Shown: positions 43,169 through 51,147, counted from the stretch's first letter. The stretch is DNA of 51,194 nt from an uncultured Oscillospiraceae bacterium (GCA_900545625.1 UQZS01000008.1:1-51194); one strand, 5' to 3'. Notes: a model not told the origin generated them from the sequence alone. Numbers and translations are program-made.

Positions 43169-44023
43169 TCAAGCGATCGCTTTCCGGACAATGAAAAAGA
43201 TATTCGGCAGCAAGTAGTATAGGATCGGCAATACGGTAAGCCAAAGCGCTTTCAGCTTCGGCAGCTTGTAAATGCCGAATGCCGCGCCGAACAGTACAGC
43301 TAAGAAAATCACCAGTGTTGCGGCGGTTTCTATCCAGCCGAAGACGGAGATCCCCGCAACGCCCCGAAACACCGCGTCCAAAATCAGGTTGAGCAAATAT
43401 CCAAGCAGCGAGAGCATGAGCAGGGGCTTGAGCCGCTTTCGCCGTTCGTCCACGTCCGTCTCGGCAGCGGTGCGGACAAAGTATGCAAAATACAAAAAGG
43501 AAGCAATAACAGACACAAGTCCGAAAAACAGGTACAAGCCGTTTCGCACGGAAAGCGTCTCGGCGCCGGCGGCAAGGGCGGCAAACGGGACGGCGATCCA
43601 ACCGGTCGCGGCGTCGGGGAGAAAGAGATACAGCCACTTGAAATCGGCTACCGCGCCGCCGAAGCAGGTTTTCTTTCGGAAAAACGCGGACAGGCATACC
43701 GCGGAAACAAGCCCGACTGCCGCCGCGCTGAGACGCAAAAGCGTAGCGAACGGCTCACGCGTCGTGTCGCCCGACGCGGCAAGGTAGATCAGAACAGTCA
43801 GCAGCATGATGGCGAGTAAGCTGAGAAGCTGCCAAACAAAGTCGACTTTGATTAGATATGCGATCGGGTGTTTGGGCGTCTTACGCGCGGCTTTGCGCGC
43901 GGCGCGGCGCTCGGAACTGTCGACCGCGCGGCGTGCCGCGAGGAATAGGGCCTCGCGCGCGTCTGTGTCCGTATTTGTATCGTCCGGCTCTGTGCCGTTG
44001 GGCACAAGGGGCTCATTTTCCAT
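43169..44023 (-). CDS. Seven-TM protein, paralog A, without the HTH
   Basis: 284 residues. The membrane domain matches paralogs B and C (RKTPKHPIAYLIKVDFVW, ADFKWLYLF, FGAAFGIYKLPKLKALWLT), but the N-terminus is a short acidic segment (MENEPLVPNGTEPDD) and an Arg/Ala linker where the others have the HTH. First gene of the array, behind the promoter at 44113-44141. The lost or never-acquired HTH suggests a role as a non-DNA-binding partner in the membrane (inference). Function unknown. Confidence 0.8.
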   Translation of the reverse strand: MENEPLVPNGTEPDDTNTDTDAREALFLAARRAVDSSERRAARKAARKTPKHPIAYLIKVDFVWQLLSLLAIMLLTVLIYLAASGDTTREPFATLLRLSAAAVGLVSAVCLSAFFRKKTCFGGAVADFKWLYLFLPDAATGWIAVPFAALAAGAETLSVRNGLYLFFGLVSVIASFLYFAYFVRTAAETDVDERRKRLKPLLMLSLLGYLLNLILDAVFRGVAGISVFGWIETAATLVIFLAVLFGAAFGIYKLPKLKALWLTVLPILYYLLPNIFFIVRKAIA

Positions 44024-44112
44024 GCCGTACCCTCCGTTTTTTGCAGCATATGGTTGAAAAACAGGGGCAATTTGTGCTTATGCACAACTTCCTGCCCATA
44101 TAAATCAAATTT

Positions 44113-44141
44113 ATTGTATCATATTTCAAAGCGCATGTAAA
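44113..44141 (-). promoter_or_regulatory. Sigma-A promoter of the HTH/7-TM trio
   Basis: On the minus strand, TTTACA (44141-44136), 17 bases, TACAAT (44118-44113). Leader of about 80 bases with a TTGTGC/GCACAA inverted repeat (about 44070-44087) upstream of the ribosome site; this could be an operator. Confidence 0.75.
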
Positions 44142-44185
44142 GCACGGCAACATAAGCATTCACAAGAAATTCTGATGAAAAAGGC

Positions 44186-44214
44186 TTGACTTTCTCGTTG
44201 CTACATTGTATAAT
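44186..44214 (+). promoter_or_regulatory. Sigma-A promoter of tRNA-Gln
   Basis: TTGACT (44186-44191), 17 bases, TATAAT (44209-44214). Transcript start near 44221, about 13 bases before the mature 5' end. Confidence 0.9.
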
Positions 44215-44233
44215 ACCACTTGCAATTTCACAC

Positions 44234-44307
44234 AGCGGTATTGTGTAATGGTAGCACAGCGGACTCTGACTCCGTATGTAGAGGTTCGAATCCTTTTACC
44301 GCTGCCA
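44234..44307 (+). tRNA. tRNA-Gln (anticodon CTG), CCA encoded
   Basis: 74 bases fold as a cloverleaf: 7-bp acceptor AGCGGTA with TACCGCT, a D arm with GTG/CAC, a 5-bp anticodon stem GCGGA/TCCGT around the loop CTCTGAC (anticodon CTG at 34-36), and a T arm AGAGG/CCTTT with loop TTCGAAT. Discriminator G and encoded CCA at 44305-44307. Decodes CAG. Single-gene transcript with its own promoter and terminator. Confidence 0.96.
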
Positions 44308-44369
44308 GAAAACCCAAAGAGGCTTTTGCCCCTTTGGGTTTTCTTTTTAGACAAAAAGGATTCGAACCT
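44282..44369. repeat. Inverted 16-base copy of the tRNA-Gln T-arm
   Basis: AGGTTCGAATCCTTTT inside the tRNA (44282-44297) recurs as its exact reverse complement at 44354-44369, on the far side of the tRNA terminator. Together with the terminator stem the whole stretch could fold as one long hairpin. The rest of the minus-strand copy does not fold as a tRNA. Confidence 0.85.
44309..44350 (+). terminator. Terminator of tRNA-Gln
   Basis: AAAACCCAAAG (44309-44319) pairs with CTTTGGGTTTT (44332-44342 region), then TCTTTTT. The T run is good on the plus strand. Confidence 0.85.
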
Positions 44370-44412
44370 GGGAAACGCAATGCCGGAATGCAGATAAACG
44401 CTTTATGGCATA

Positions 44413-44450
44413 AAAAACAGGAACTTTGTTTCTGCAAAGTTCCTGTTTTT
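44413..44450. terminator. Terminator of the uracil permease gene, bidirectional
   Basis: Perfect 16-bp stem (44413-44428 with 44435-44450) including A5 and T5 ends, six-base loop. On the minus strand it lies 29 bases past the permease stop. Confidence 0.9.
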
Positions 44451-44478
44451 GTTTATGCGTTTATAAAATACTGCGGAT

Positions 44479-45996
44479 TTACGCCTGTTCGCTTGCAGAG
44501 GATTCCGCATCGACAGCCGCTTCCGTCTGCGCGTCGTCGGCTTTCTTCGACTTTTTGCGCTCGCCGATGCTCAACAGCAGGTTGAGGATGATGCCCGCGA
44601 CCGCAGCGCCTGCCACGCAGGGGATGCCGTTTGTAAAGCCCGGGAACGGGATGTTGCCGCCGAAAGCATACTGCCCGCCGAGGCCGATGATCATGATGCA
44701 CGCGATGACGGCGATGTTCTTTGAGGAGAACATGTCGCACTTCTTGTCAATCATGATCGCGATACCCTGTGCGGCGATCGCGCCGAACAGGTAGATCTCA
44801 AGCCCGCCGATGACTGCGGTCGGGATGGCGTAAATGCCGCGAATAAGGGGGGTGAAGCAGGCAACGACCATTGCGATGATCGCCGCAACGATGAGCACAG
44901 GCACAGAGAAGACCTTGGTGATTGCCATGGTCGAAATGTTCTCGCCGTAGTTCGTGCCCGCAGGGCCGCCGATCATACCCGTGATCATATCGCCGATACC
45001 GTCGCCGATGAGGTTGCGGTCCAGCTTGCTGACGAGGTCATATCTCTTGGAAACGCCCTTGCGGCGCGCCACGTCGTTGACGTAAATGTCAAGCTGATAC
45101 ATATGCGCGGTGGATTCGGGGATCGTCGCGATCGCGATGGGCATAATGGCGACGACCGCCGCGAGCGAGGGCTTCGGCAGAGAGAAAGCGGGCAGCGCGA
45201 AGATGCTGCCGTCGCCGGCTTTCCAAACGGAGGCGGAAACGAGCGAATCCACGGTCATCTGGTCAAACAGGTTCATGCCGTCGGTGCGCCCGCCTGCAAA
45301 ATAGATGATCGCAGCGACCGCACAGCCGAGCGCCGCGCCCAAAAGCAGCGGGAGCTGTCCGAGGAAGCCTTTGAGGTATCTCGAAAAGAGGATCGTGGCA
45401 AGCAGTGTGGAAAGCGACACGAGCCACACAAGCCCCATGTTGCCCGTGAAGGTCGCGGACGGCGTGTAGGCGTCCGTCAGCGCGTTGCCCGCAAGCGTCA
45501 GACCGATGATCATCGCGACGGGACCCGTAATGGTCGGGGGCAAAATCTTTTCCACAGCCTGGGTGCCGAACAGTTTAATGATAAGACCTGCGGCGATGGA
45601 GACAAAGCCCGACATCACAATGCCGAACTGCGCGTACTGGATCGCTTCCGTCGGCAGTGTCGCGACCGCGCCCTCCTGCCAGGCAAGCATTTGCGCATAT
45701 GCCTCAGGCGAGAGCTTTTCCATCACGGTCTCGCTGGTGACCAGCGCCGAGATCGCCGTCAGATACGCGAAGCTCGACCCGTAGTAGAGCGGGATCTTGC
45801 GCCCGGTGATCAGGATAAAGCAGATCGTGGCAAGGCCGCTGGCAAAGATCGTTGTGGACACCTGAAACCCGGTGATCAGTGCCACGGTGACCGTTGCGGG
45901 GAACATGACGATGACCTGCTGCACAGCGTACAGCAGCAGCTGCCAAAACGGCGGCCGTTCGTCGGGGAGGTAGCCGTAAACTTTTTTCTCTTTCAT
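44479..45996 (-). CDS. uraA: Uracil permease (NCS2 family)
   Basis: 505 residues, 14-helix nucleobase:cation symporter fold. TNYGENISTMAITKVFSV matches the TYGENIGVMAIT motif of UraA/PyrP uracil carriers more closely than the xanthine or guanine branches. Other marks: QQVIVMFPATVTVAL at the start and AIATIPESTAHMY with the substrate Glu. The C-terminus is a Lys- then Glu/Ala-rich tail. Imports uracil with H+. Expression may be controlled through the 180-base structured leader. Lies convergent to tRNA-Gln. Confidence 0.9.
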   Translation of the reverse strand: MKEKKVYGYLPDERPPFWQLLLYAVQQVIVMFPATVTVALITGFQVSTTIFASGLATICFILITGRKIPLYYGSSFAYLTAISALVTSETVMEKLSPEAYAQMLAWQEGAVATLPTEAIQYAQFGIVMSGFVSIAAGLIIKLFGTQAVEKILPPTITGPVAMIIGLTLAGNALTDAYTPSATFTGNMGLVWLVSLSTLLATILFSRYLKGFLGQLPLLLGAALGCAVAAIIYFAGGRTDGMNLFDQMTVDSLVSASVWKAGDGSIFALPAFSLPKPSLAAVVAIMPIAIATIPESTAHMYQLDIYVNDVARRKGVSKRYDLVSKLDRNLIGDGIGDMITGMIGGPAGTNYGENISTMAITKVFSVPVLIVAAIIAMVVACFTPLIRGIYAIPTAVIGGLEIYLFGAIAAQGIAIMIDKKCDMFSSKNIAVIACIMIIGLGGQYAFGGNIPFPGFTNGIPCVAGAAVAGIILNLLLSIGERKKSKKADDAQTEAAVDAESSASEQA

Positions 45997-46179
45997 CCGA
46001 AACCCTCACTTTTTTATTCTTGGATCGCCCAAAGGCGAACCCAAAGTTGGCTCAAAGAAAACGCCGGCTTCGCACAAACGTGCAAGCATGGCGTCTGCGA
46101 AAACGGCGCAAAAAGCGCCGATATACCAAAACCCCCGTTGGCTTTGTCGCGGCGGCAGCCCGAAGCCCCCGCTTGTATT
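45997..46179 (-). promoter_or_regulatory. Structured 5' leader of the uracil permease mRNA
   Basis: About 183 bases between the predicted transcript start and the ATG. Minus-strand hairpins in order: GGCTT/AAGCC region, GGCGC-TTTTT-GCGCC, then a long stem (46093-46062) followed by TTTTCTTT, then CGCC/GGCG within CTTTGG/CCAAG next to the ribosome site. The layout resembles a transcription attenuator, as used by PyrR for uracil carriers, but I could not match the PyrR-binding consensus or a purine riboswitch. Confidence 0.5.
46057..46094 (-). terminator. Terminator-like hairpin within the uracil permease leader
   Basis: Minus strand: CGCC, CTT and GCAC pair in order with GTGC, AAG and GGCG, with small internal loops, then TTTTCTTT. 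Candidate attenuator. Confidence 0.5.
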
Positions 46180-46185
46180 ATACAA

Positions 46186-46214
46186 ATTTTAGCATGGCGC
46201 ACACGAGAAGTCAA
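46186..46214 (-). promoter_or_regulatory. Sigma-A promoter of the uracil permease gene
   Basis: On the minus strand, TTGACT (46214-46209), 17 bases, TAAAAT (46191-46186). A second -10-like TATAAT lies at 46182-46177. The stretch 45997-46375 has no gene; it holds this promoter, the permease leader and the bceRS promoter region. Confidence 0.7.
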
Positions 46215-46261
46215 CAAAGAAATCCCGTTTTTGACAAAACCCGCATATCCCACATACCGAC

Positions 46262-46291
46262 TTGTAAACCCGGTGCAAAGTGTGGTAATAT
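46262..46291 (+). promoter_or_regulatory. Putative promoter of bceRS
   Basis: TTGTAA, 18 bases, TAATAT. A second candidate -35, TTGACA near 46234, has no good -10 partner. Tentative. Confidence 0.4.
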
Positions 46292-46375
46292 TTCATAAAG
46301 ACACAGGCCAATAAGCTGTCGGTGCGTTATCGGCATATCGGGTTTGATCCACGACAGCTTAGTAAGGAGAAGCTT

Positions 46376-47047
46376 ATGTATCGCATTTTGATCGTAGAGG
46401 ATGACCCCGGTATCGCCAAGGCGGTCGCCGCAGCGCTGCAAAAATGGGAACTGGACGCGCGCTGTGTCACGGATTTCCGCAATGTGATGGCGGAATTCGC
46501 GCAGTACGATCCGCATTTGGTGCTTTTGGACATCTCCCTGCCGTTTTTCAACGGCTACCATTGGTGTTCCGAGATCCGCCGCGTGTCCAAGATCCCCGTT
46601 ATATTCATATCCTCTGCGTCAGACAATATGAATATCGTCATGGCGATGAACATGGGTGCGGATGATTTTATCGCCAAGCCCTTTGACCAAAGCGTCCTGA
46701 CGGCAAAGATCCAGGCGCTTTTGCGGCGCACCTATGATTTTGCCGCTGCCGTGCCGATCTTAGAGCACCGCGGCGCGCTCTTAAACACGGGCGACAATAC
46801 GTTGACTTACGAAGGGCGCCAGATTGAGCTTTCCAAAAACGAATACCGTATTTTGTACACGCTGCTCGAAAACAAGGGCAAGGTCGTCAGCCGCGAAAAG
46901 CTGATGGAGCGCCTTTGGGAGACAGACAGTTTCGTGGATGAAAATACCCTCACGGTCAATGTCAACCGATTGCGCAAAAAGCTGGATGCCGCAGGACTTC
47001 CGGGCTTTATCACGACCCGCTTCGGCGTGGGGTATCTGGTGGAATAA
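46376..47047 (+). CDS. bceR: OmpR-type response regulator, BceR-like
   Basis: 223 residues. Receiver domain: acidic pocket VEDD (E8-D10), phospho-acceptor D52 in LLDIS, conserved Thr/Ser region FISSAS and K in IAKPF. Winged-helix effector domain from about 130 with LSKNEYRILYTLLENKGKVVSREKLMERLW and FITTRFGVGYLVE. The four-gene neighbourhood identifies the bacitracin/antimicrobial-peptide type. The ATG at 46376 follows AAGGAGA. Probably activates bceAB through the repeat at 48189-48225. Confidence 0.93.
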   Translation: MYRILIVEDDPGIAKAVAAALQKWELDARCVTDFRNVMAEFAQYDPHLVLLDISLPFFNGYHWCSEIRRVSKIPVIFISSASDNMNIVMAMNMGADDFIAKPFDQSVLTAKIQALLRRTYDFAAAVPILEHRGALLNTGDNTLTYEGRQIELSKNEYRILYTLLENKGKVVSREKLMERLWETDSFVDENTLTVNVNRLRKKLDAAGLPGFITTRFGVGYLVE

Positions 47048-47061
47048 AGGGAGGGGAAGGC

Positions 47062-48054
47062 ATGCGCATCTTTCTTGTTTATCTCAAGCAATATCGGCTG
47101 GGTATCGGGTTGTTTTTTATGTTCTGTGCGGTCTTTGCGGCGGCGTTTTACCTGTACAGTCTGCCTTTGGGCGCGGTGCTTTACCCTGCGGCGATCTGTC
47201 TTGCGGTCGGGGTGACGGCGCTGCTCATCAAAGCCCGCAATTTGCGCAAAAAGCACCGTGCGCTTATAGAAATGATGCAGCGCCCCGCCGCGCTGATGGA
47301 AGGTTTTCCCGAAGCCGTCACCGTGGATGACCTCGACTATCAGGCGATCATCGAGAAGCTGCGCGACGAGCAGCGCGCGCTCGAAAACAATATGAATGCG
47401 CGCTATACGGATATGCTCGAATACTACACCGTCTGGGCGCATCAGATCAAAACGCCCATCGCGTCCATGCGCTTAACATTGCAAAACGAGGATTCGGACG
47501 CAGCACGCCGCGCGTCGGAGGATCTGTTCCGCATCGAGCAGTATGTCGAAATGGTGCTGATGTTCCTGCGGCTGGATTCTGATTCTACGGATTACGTCAT
47601 CCGCTCGTATGATCTCGACGCGATCCTCAAGCAGGCGGTGCGCAAATTCTCCACACAGTTCATTTATAAAAAGCTTCGCCTTTCCTACGAGAGCGTGCAG
47701 ACCTCTGTCGTCACCGATGAAAAATGGCTGCTGTTTGTCATCGAGCAGGTGCTTTCCAACGCCGTCAAATACACGCCCGCAGGCGGTGAAATTACCATAA
47801 CTTTGGAAAGCCCCAAAACGCTTTGCATCCGGGACACGGGCTGCGGCATCGCACCCGAGGACCTGCCGCGTATATTTGAAAAGGGCTACACGGGCTTAAA
47901 CGGCAGGGCGGACAAAAGCGCAAGCGGCATCGGGCTGTATCTCTGTCGGCGGATCCTTAACAATCTCGGGCACTCGATCTCCGCGCAGTCCGAAGTGGGC
48001 AAGGGCACGGTCATCTCCATCGATTTGGCGCAAAATACGCTGGAGGTGGAATGA
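47062..48054 (+). CDS. bceS: Intramembrane-sensing histidine kinase, BceS-like
   Basis: 330 residues. Two N-terminal helices (about 10-30 and 35-52) with almost no external loop, the hallmark of kinases that sense through a partner ABC transporter. The phosphorylated His is H127 in WAHQIKTPIASM; the ATPase domain has LSNAVKYTPAGGE (N box), RDTGCGIAPEDLPRIFEKGYTG (G1/F) and SASGIGLYL (G2). Starts 14 bases after bceR with GGGAGGGG. A 245-base gap separates it from bceA. Confidence 0.93.
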   Translation: MRIFLVYLKQYRLGIGLFFMFCAVFAAAFYLYSLPLGAVLYPAAICLAVGVTALLIKARNLRKKHRALIEMMQRPAALMEGFPEAVTVDDLDYQAIIEKLRDEQRALENNMNARYTDMLEYYTVWAHQIKTPIASMRLTLQNEDSDAARRASEDLFRIEQYVEMVLMFLRLDSDSTDYVIRSYDLDAILKQAVRKFSTQFIYKKLRLSYESVQTSVVTDEKWLLFVIEQVLSNAVKYTPAGGEITITLESPKTLCIRDTGCGIAPEDLPRIFEKGYTGLNGRADKSASGIGLYLCRRILNNLGHSISAQSEVGKGTVISIDLAQNTLEVE

Positions 48055-48132
48055 ACAGATGTTAGATGTCAGAAAGCAGAGAACAGAAACAGTGGGGCGG
48101 GTTTGCGCGTAACCGGGGCTGTGCACAAACCG

Positions 48133-48156
48133 TAGGGCAGGGCTTGCTCCCGCCGC
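48133..48156 (+). repeat. GC-rich palindromic element like that at 4119-4142
   Basis: GGGCAG...GGGCTTGCTCCCGCCG: shares the GGGC-GCTTGC-CCCGCCG pattern with the GH28 terminator, but has no T run. Probably a dispersed intergenic repeat in the space between bceS and bceA. Confidence 0.45.
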
Positions 48157-48188
48157 TGCGAAATAAATACGATCCAAAACGCCCACTT

Positions 48189-48225
48189 CTTACAAAACCG
48201 TAAGATTTGCACGGGGAAATGTAAG
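48189..48225 (+). promoter_or_regulatory. Candidate BceR operator upstream of bceAB
   Basis: Inverted repeat CTTAC, six bases, GTAAG (48189-48204) plus a third half-site TGTAAG at 48220-48225. The two GTAAG copies are 21 bp apart, two helical turns, as expected for an OmpR-family dimer array. The repeat centre lies about 75 bp before the predicted start. Confidence 0.55.
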
Positions 48226-48253
48226 CCGAATCGATGGCGAAGCGTTTCCCCGT
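48211..48253 (+). repeat. Inverted repeat overlapping the bceAB promoter region
   Basis: ACGGGGAAA (48211-48219) and TTTCCCCGT (48245-48253) are perfect 9-base inverted copies separated by 25 bases. They flank the third operator half-site and the -35 region, so they could be a second regulator site or cruciform. Confidence 0.6.
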
Positions 48254-48264
48254 TTTGCTACAAT
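48254..48264 (+). promoter_or_regulatory. Extended -10 promoter of bceAB
   Basis: TTTTGC followed by TACAAT (48259-48264) gives an extended TGn -10 element; there is no recognisable -35 at 17 bp, which fits an activator-dependent promoter. Transcript start near 48271. Confidence 0.55.
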
Positions 48265-48299
48265 AAGGCCACAAGAACGAAGCAAGGAGGCGTGCAGAT

Positions 48300-49064
48300 A
48301 TGCACATCTTAGAAGTCACAGGGCTTAAAAAGACCTACACCACCCGTTTCGGCGGCAACAAGGTGGAGGCGCTCAAAAACGTAACGTTCAGCGTGGCGCA
48401 GGGCGAGTATGTAGCGATCATGGGCGAATCCGGCTCGGGCAAAACAACGCTTTTGAACATTTTGGCGGCGCTCGACAAGCCCACCGGCGGCAAAGTCTTG
48501 CTCGACGGCGTGGATCTTTCCGAGATCAAGGAATCCGAGGTTGCCGCCTTTCGGCGCGACAACTTAGGCTTCGTGTTCCAGGATTTCAATTTGCTCGACA
48601 CCTTTTCCTTGCAGGACAATATCTTCCTGCCGCTGGTGCTCGCCGGCAAACCGTATAAGGAAATGCAGGTGTGCCTTGACCCCATTGCGCAAAAGCTCGG
48701 CATTGCCGACATCTTAAAAAAATATCCGTACGAGGTCTCCGGCGGGCAAAAGCAGCGTGCGGCGGTGGCGCGGGCGCTCATTACAAATCCGCGGCTGGTG
48801 CTTGCCGACGAGCCGACCGGCGCGCTTGATTCCAAAGCGACCGACGAGCTGCTGCGCTTGTTTCGGGACATCAACCGCGGCGGACAGACCATTCTGATGG
48901 TGACACACTCCGTCAAAGCCGCCAGCCACGCAGAACGTGTGCTTTTTATCAAGGACGGCGAGGTGTTCCACCAGATCTATCGCGGCGAGAGCACGAACGA
49001 ACAACTGTACCAAAAGATCTCGGACACGTTGACCATGCTTGCGACGGGCGGTGAGCGCAAATGA
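48300..49064 (+). CDS. bceA: ABC transporter ATP-binding protein, BceA-like
   Basis: 254 residues. Walker A GESGSGKTT, Q-loop in FVFQDFNLLDTFS, signature VSGGQKQR, Walker B LVLADEPTGALD, and H-loop in MVTHS. Belongs to the MacB/LolD branch that pairs with FtsX-type permeases. With BceB it removes cell-wall-targeting peptides from their lipid targets. AAGGAGG precedes the ATG; the bceB start overlaps its stop by four bases. Confidence 0.95.
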   Translation: MHILEVTGLKKTYTTRFGGNKVEALKNVTFSVAQGEYVAIMGESGSGKTTLLNILAALDKPTGGKVLLDGVDLSEIKESEVAAFRRDNLGFVFQDFNLLDTFSLQDNIFLPLVLAGKPYKEMQVCLDPIAQKLGIADILKKYPYEVSGGQKQRAAVARALITNPRLVLADEPTGALDSKATDELLRLFRDINRGGQTILMVTHSVKAASHAERVLFIKDGEVFHQIYRGESTNEQLYQKISDTLTMLATGGERK

Positions 49065-51103
49065 AAAACGGGTTGTATACAAAGCTCGCGTGGACGGGTA
49101 TCCAAAAGAACCGAAAGTTATATCTTCCCTACATGCTCACCTGTATCGGCATGGTGATGATGTGCTATATCGTATCATTCCTCAAGTACAGCCCCGTTTT
49201 CGGAAGCCTTCCGGGCGGCGACACCGTACAGGCGTTTTTGAACATGGGCTTCGGGGTCATGTGCGTGTTCTCGCTGCTGTTCCTGTTTTACACAAACTCC
49301 TTCCTCATTCGGCGGCGGAAAACCGAATTCGGGCTTTACAACATTCTCGGCATGGGTAAGAAAAACCTGGCGCTGGTGCTGGGGATCGAAACGTTGCTCA
49401 TTGCCCTGATCACGCTCGAGGCGGGACTTTTCTGCGGCATCCTGTTTTCCAAGCTCGCGGAGCTGGGTATCGTGAAAATTTTAGGCGGGACGGCGGATTT
49501 CTCGTTCCATATCGACCTGCAATCCATTCGCGATACGCTGCTGCTGTTTGTCGTGATCTATACGCTTTTGTATCTCAACACCCTGCGGCAGCTTCACTTA
49601 ACAAACCCGATCGAACTTCTGCACAGCGAAAACACAGGCGAAAAGCCGCCGAAAGGCAATGCGCTTGTTGCGCTGTTCGGCGCGGTGCTGCTGATTGCCG
49701 CATATGTGCTGGCGGTTTCCATCGAAGACCCGATTGCAGCTATGATCTGGTTTTTTGTGGCGGTTATCATGGTCATTCTCGCGACCTATCTGCTGTTTGT
49801 CTCGGGCTCGGTCACGATCTGCCGCCTGTTGCAAAAGAACAAGAAATATTACTATAAAACCAACCATTTCATCTCCGTCTCCTCCATGCGCTACCGCATG
49901 AAGCGCAACGGCGCGGGTCTTGCGTCCATCTGTATTTTGTGCACGATGGTGCTCGTCATGGTCTCGTCCACCGTGTGCCTGTATATCGGGAAAGAAGACA
50001 GCCTGCGCATGCGCTACCCGCGCAACTACAACCTGAATGTGTCCGTGGAGTCTCTGGACATGCTGCACGGCGAGCCCGTCCGGCAGTCGCTCGACGCGCT
50101 GAATTCGATCTGTGAAAACCACGGTTACGCGCCCACCAACGTTTTGTCCTATCCGACCGCCGCGTTCGCAGGGCTTATACAAAACGACCGCATTTTGCTG
50201 GAGGTGCCCGAATCGGTCAACCAGCTTACGGATATTGAAAACTTATGGCAGTTTTTCATTATCTCCTTGGAGGATTACAACCGCTTGATGGGCGCATCGG
50301 AAACGCTCGCAGACGATGAGGTCATGGTGTATGTCACCAAAGATCAGACCTATGACGCGCCGACCTTGACGATTGGCACGGGCGAGCCGCTGCAGGTCAA
50401 AAAACAGGCGGAGAGCTTTGTGGACAACGGCGTGGACGCCATGCAGGTCATCGCAAGTATGTATATCATCGTGCCGGACTTTGACGCGGCAGTCACGGCG
50501 TTTTCCGAACAGCAGACCCCGGCGGAGCTCAATTACATTTACGCGTTTGACCTTTCGTGTTCGGATGATACACAGATTGCCCTGCAACAGGAAATGGACG
50601 CTGCGCTTTCTGAAATCGAAACGCAGGCGGGCGAGGGCAGCGGTTTTAATCTGCTGCTTGAGGGCGTCGCGTCGGAGCGCTCTTTCTTCTACGGTATGTA
50701 CGGCGGACTGTTCTTCTTAGGGATCTTACTCGGGATCGTGTTCATCTTTGCTGCGGTGCTCATCATTTACTACAAGCAGGTGTCCGAGGGGTATGAGGAT
50801 CAGTCGCGGTTTGAGATCATACAGAAGGTCGGCATGACGGGGCGCGAGATCCGCCGCAGCATCAATTCGCAGGTGCTGACGGTGTTTTTCCTGCCGCTTA
50901 TCATGGCGGGCGTGCACTTAGGGTTTGCGTTCCCGCTGATTCGCAAGCTGCTGCTGATCTTCAGCCTGACGAATTTCAAGCTGCTGATCCTTGTCACGGT
51001 GTGCTGTTACTTGATCTTTGCGTTTTTCTATGTGCTCGTTTACCGCGCGACCTCGCGCGCGTACTACTCCATTGTGAGCACGGGCGAACGGGATCAGGCG
51101 TAA
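49061..51103 (+). CDS. bceB: ABC transporter permease, BceB-like (FtsX family)
   Basis: 680 residues, about ten helices, with the large extracellular domain (about 310-540) between helices seven and eight that defines BceB-type permeases and binds the peptide. N-terminal KLAWTGIQKNRKLYLPYML and RRRKTEFGLYNILGMGKKNL, and C-terminal QKVGMTGREIRRSINSQVLTVFFLPL are FtsX-type features. Signals to BceS in the membrane. The substrate could be bacitracin, nisin-like lantibiotics or other peptides; undecided. Confidence 0.94.
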   Translation: MKNGLYTKLAWTGIQKNRKLYLPYMLTCIGMVMMCYIVSFLKYSPVFGSLPGGDTVQAFLNMGFGVMCVFSLLFLFYTNSFLIRRRKTEFGLYNILGMGKKNLALVLGIETLLIALITLEAGLFCGILFSKLAELGIVKILGGTADFSFHIDLQSIRDTLLLFVVIYTLLYLNTLRQLHLTNPIELLHSENTGEKPPKGNALVALFGAVLLIAAYVLAVSIEDPIAAMIWFFVAVIMVILATYLLFVSGSVTICRLLQKNKKYYYKTNHFISVSSMRYRMKRNGAGLASICILCTMVLVMVSSTVCLYIGKEDSLRMRYPRNYNLNVSVESLDMLHGEPVRQSLDALNSICENHGYAPTNVLSYPTAAFAGLIQNDRILLEVPESVNQLTDIENLWQFFIISLEDYNRLMGASETLADDEVMVYVTKDQTYDAPTLTIGTGEPLQVKKQAESFVDNGVDAMQVIASMYIIVPDFDAAVTAFSEQQTPAELNYIYAFDLSCSDDTQIALQQEMDAALSEIETQAGEGSGFNLLLEGVASERSFFYGMYGGLFFLGILLGIVFIFAAVLIIYYKQVSEGYEDQSRFEIIQKVGMTGREIRRSINSQVLTVFFLPLIMAGVHLGFAFPLIRKLLLIFSLTNFKLLILVTVCCYLIFAFFYVLVYRATSRAYYSIVSTGERDQA

Positions 51104-51104
51104 A

Positions 51105-51122
51105 CGCTGCATTTCGGCAGCG
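51105..51122 (+). other. Short hairpin after bceB
   Basis: CGCTGC (51105-51110) with GCAGCG (51117-51122), six-base loop, followed by GGGAG without a T run. A weak or processed end only. Confidence 0.4.
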
Positions 51123-51147
51123 GGGAGTGTGCAAAAAAATAACTTTT

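Noticed and set aside
44354..44420. A second tRNA on the minus strand
   Set aside because: Only the T-arm-like 16 bases match; no acceptor, D or anticodon stems can be formed.
45997..46179. Purine riboswitch or PyrR site before uraA
   Set aside because: The conserved cores were not found; reported only as a structured leader.
45103..46314. 403-codon plus-strand open frame opposite the uracil permease
   Set aside because: Gly/Arg-rich shadow without ribosome site; it also runs through the permease promoter and leader.
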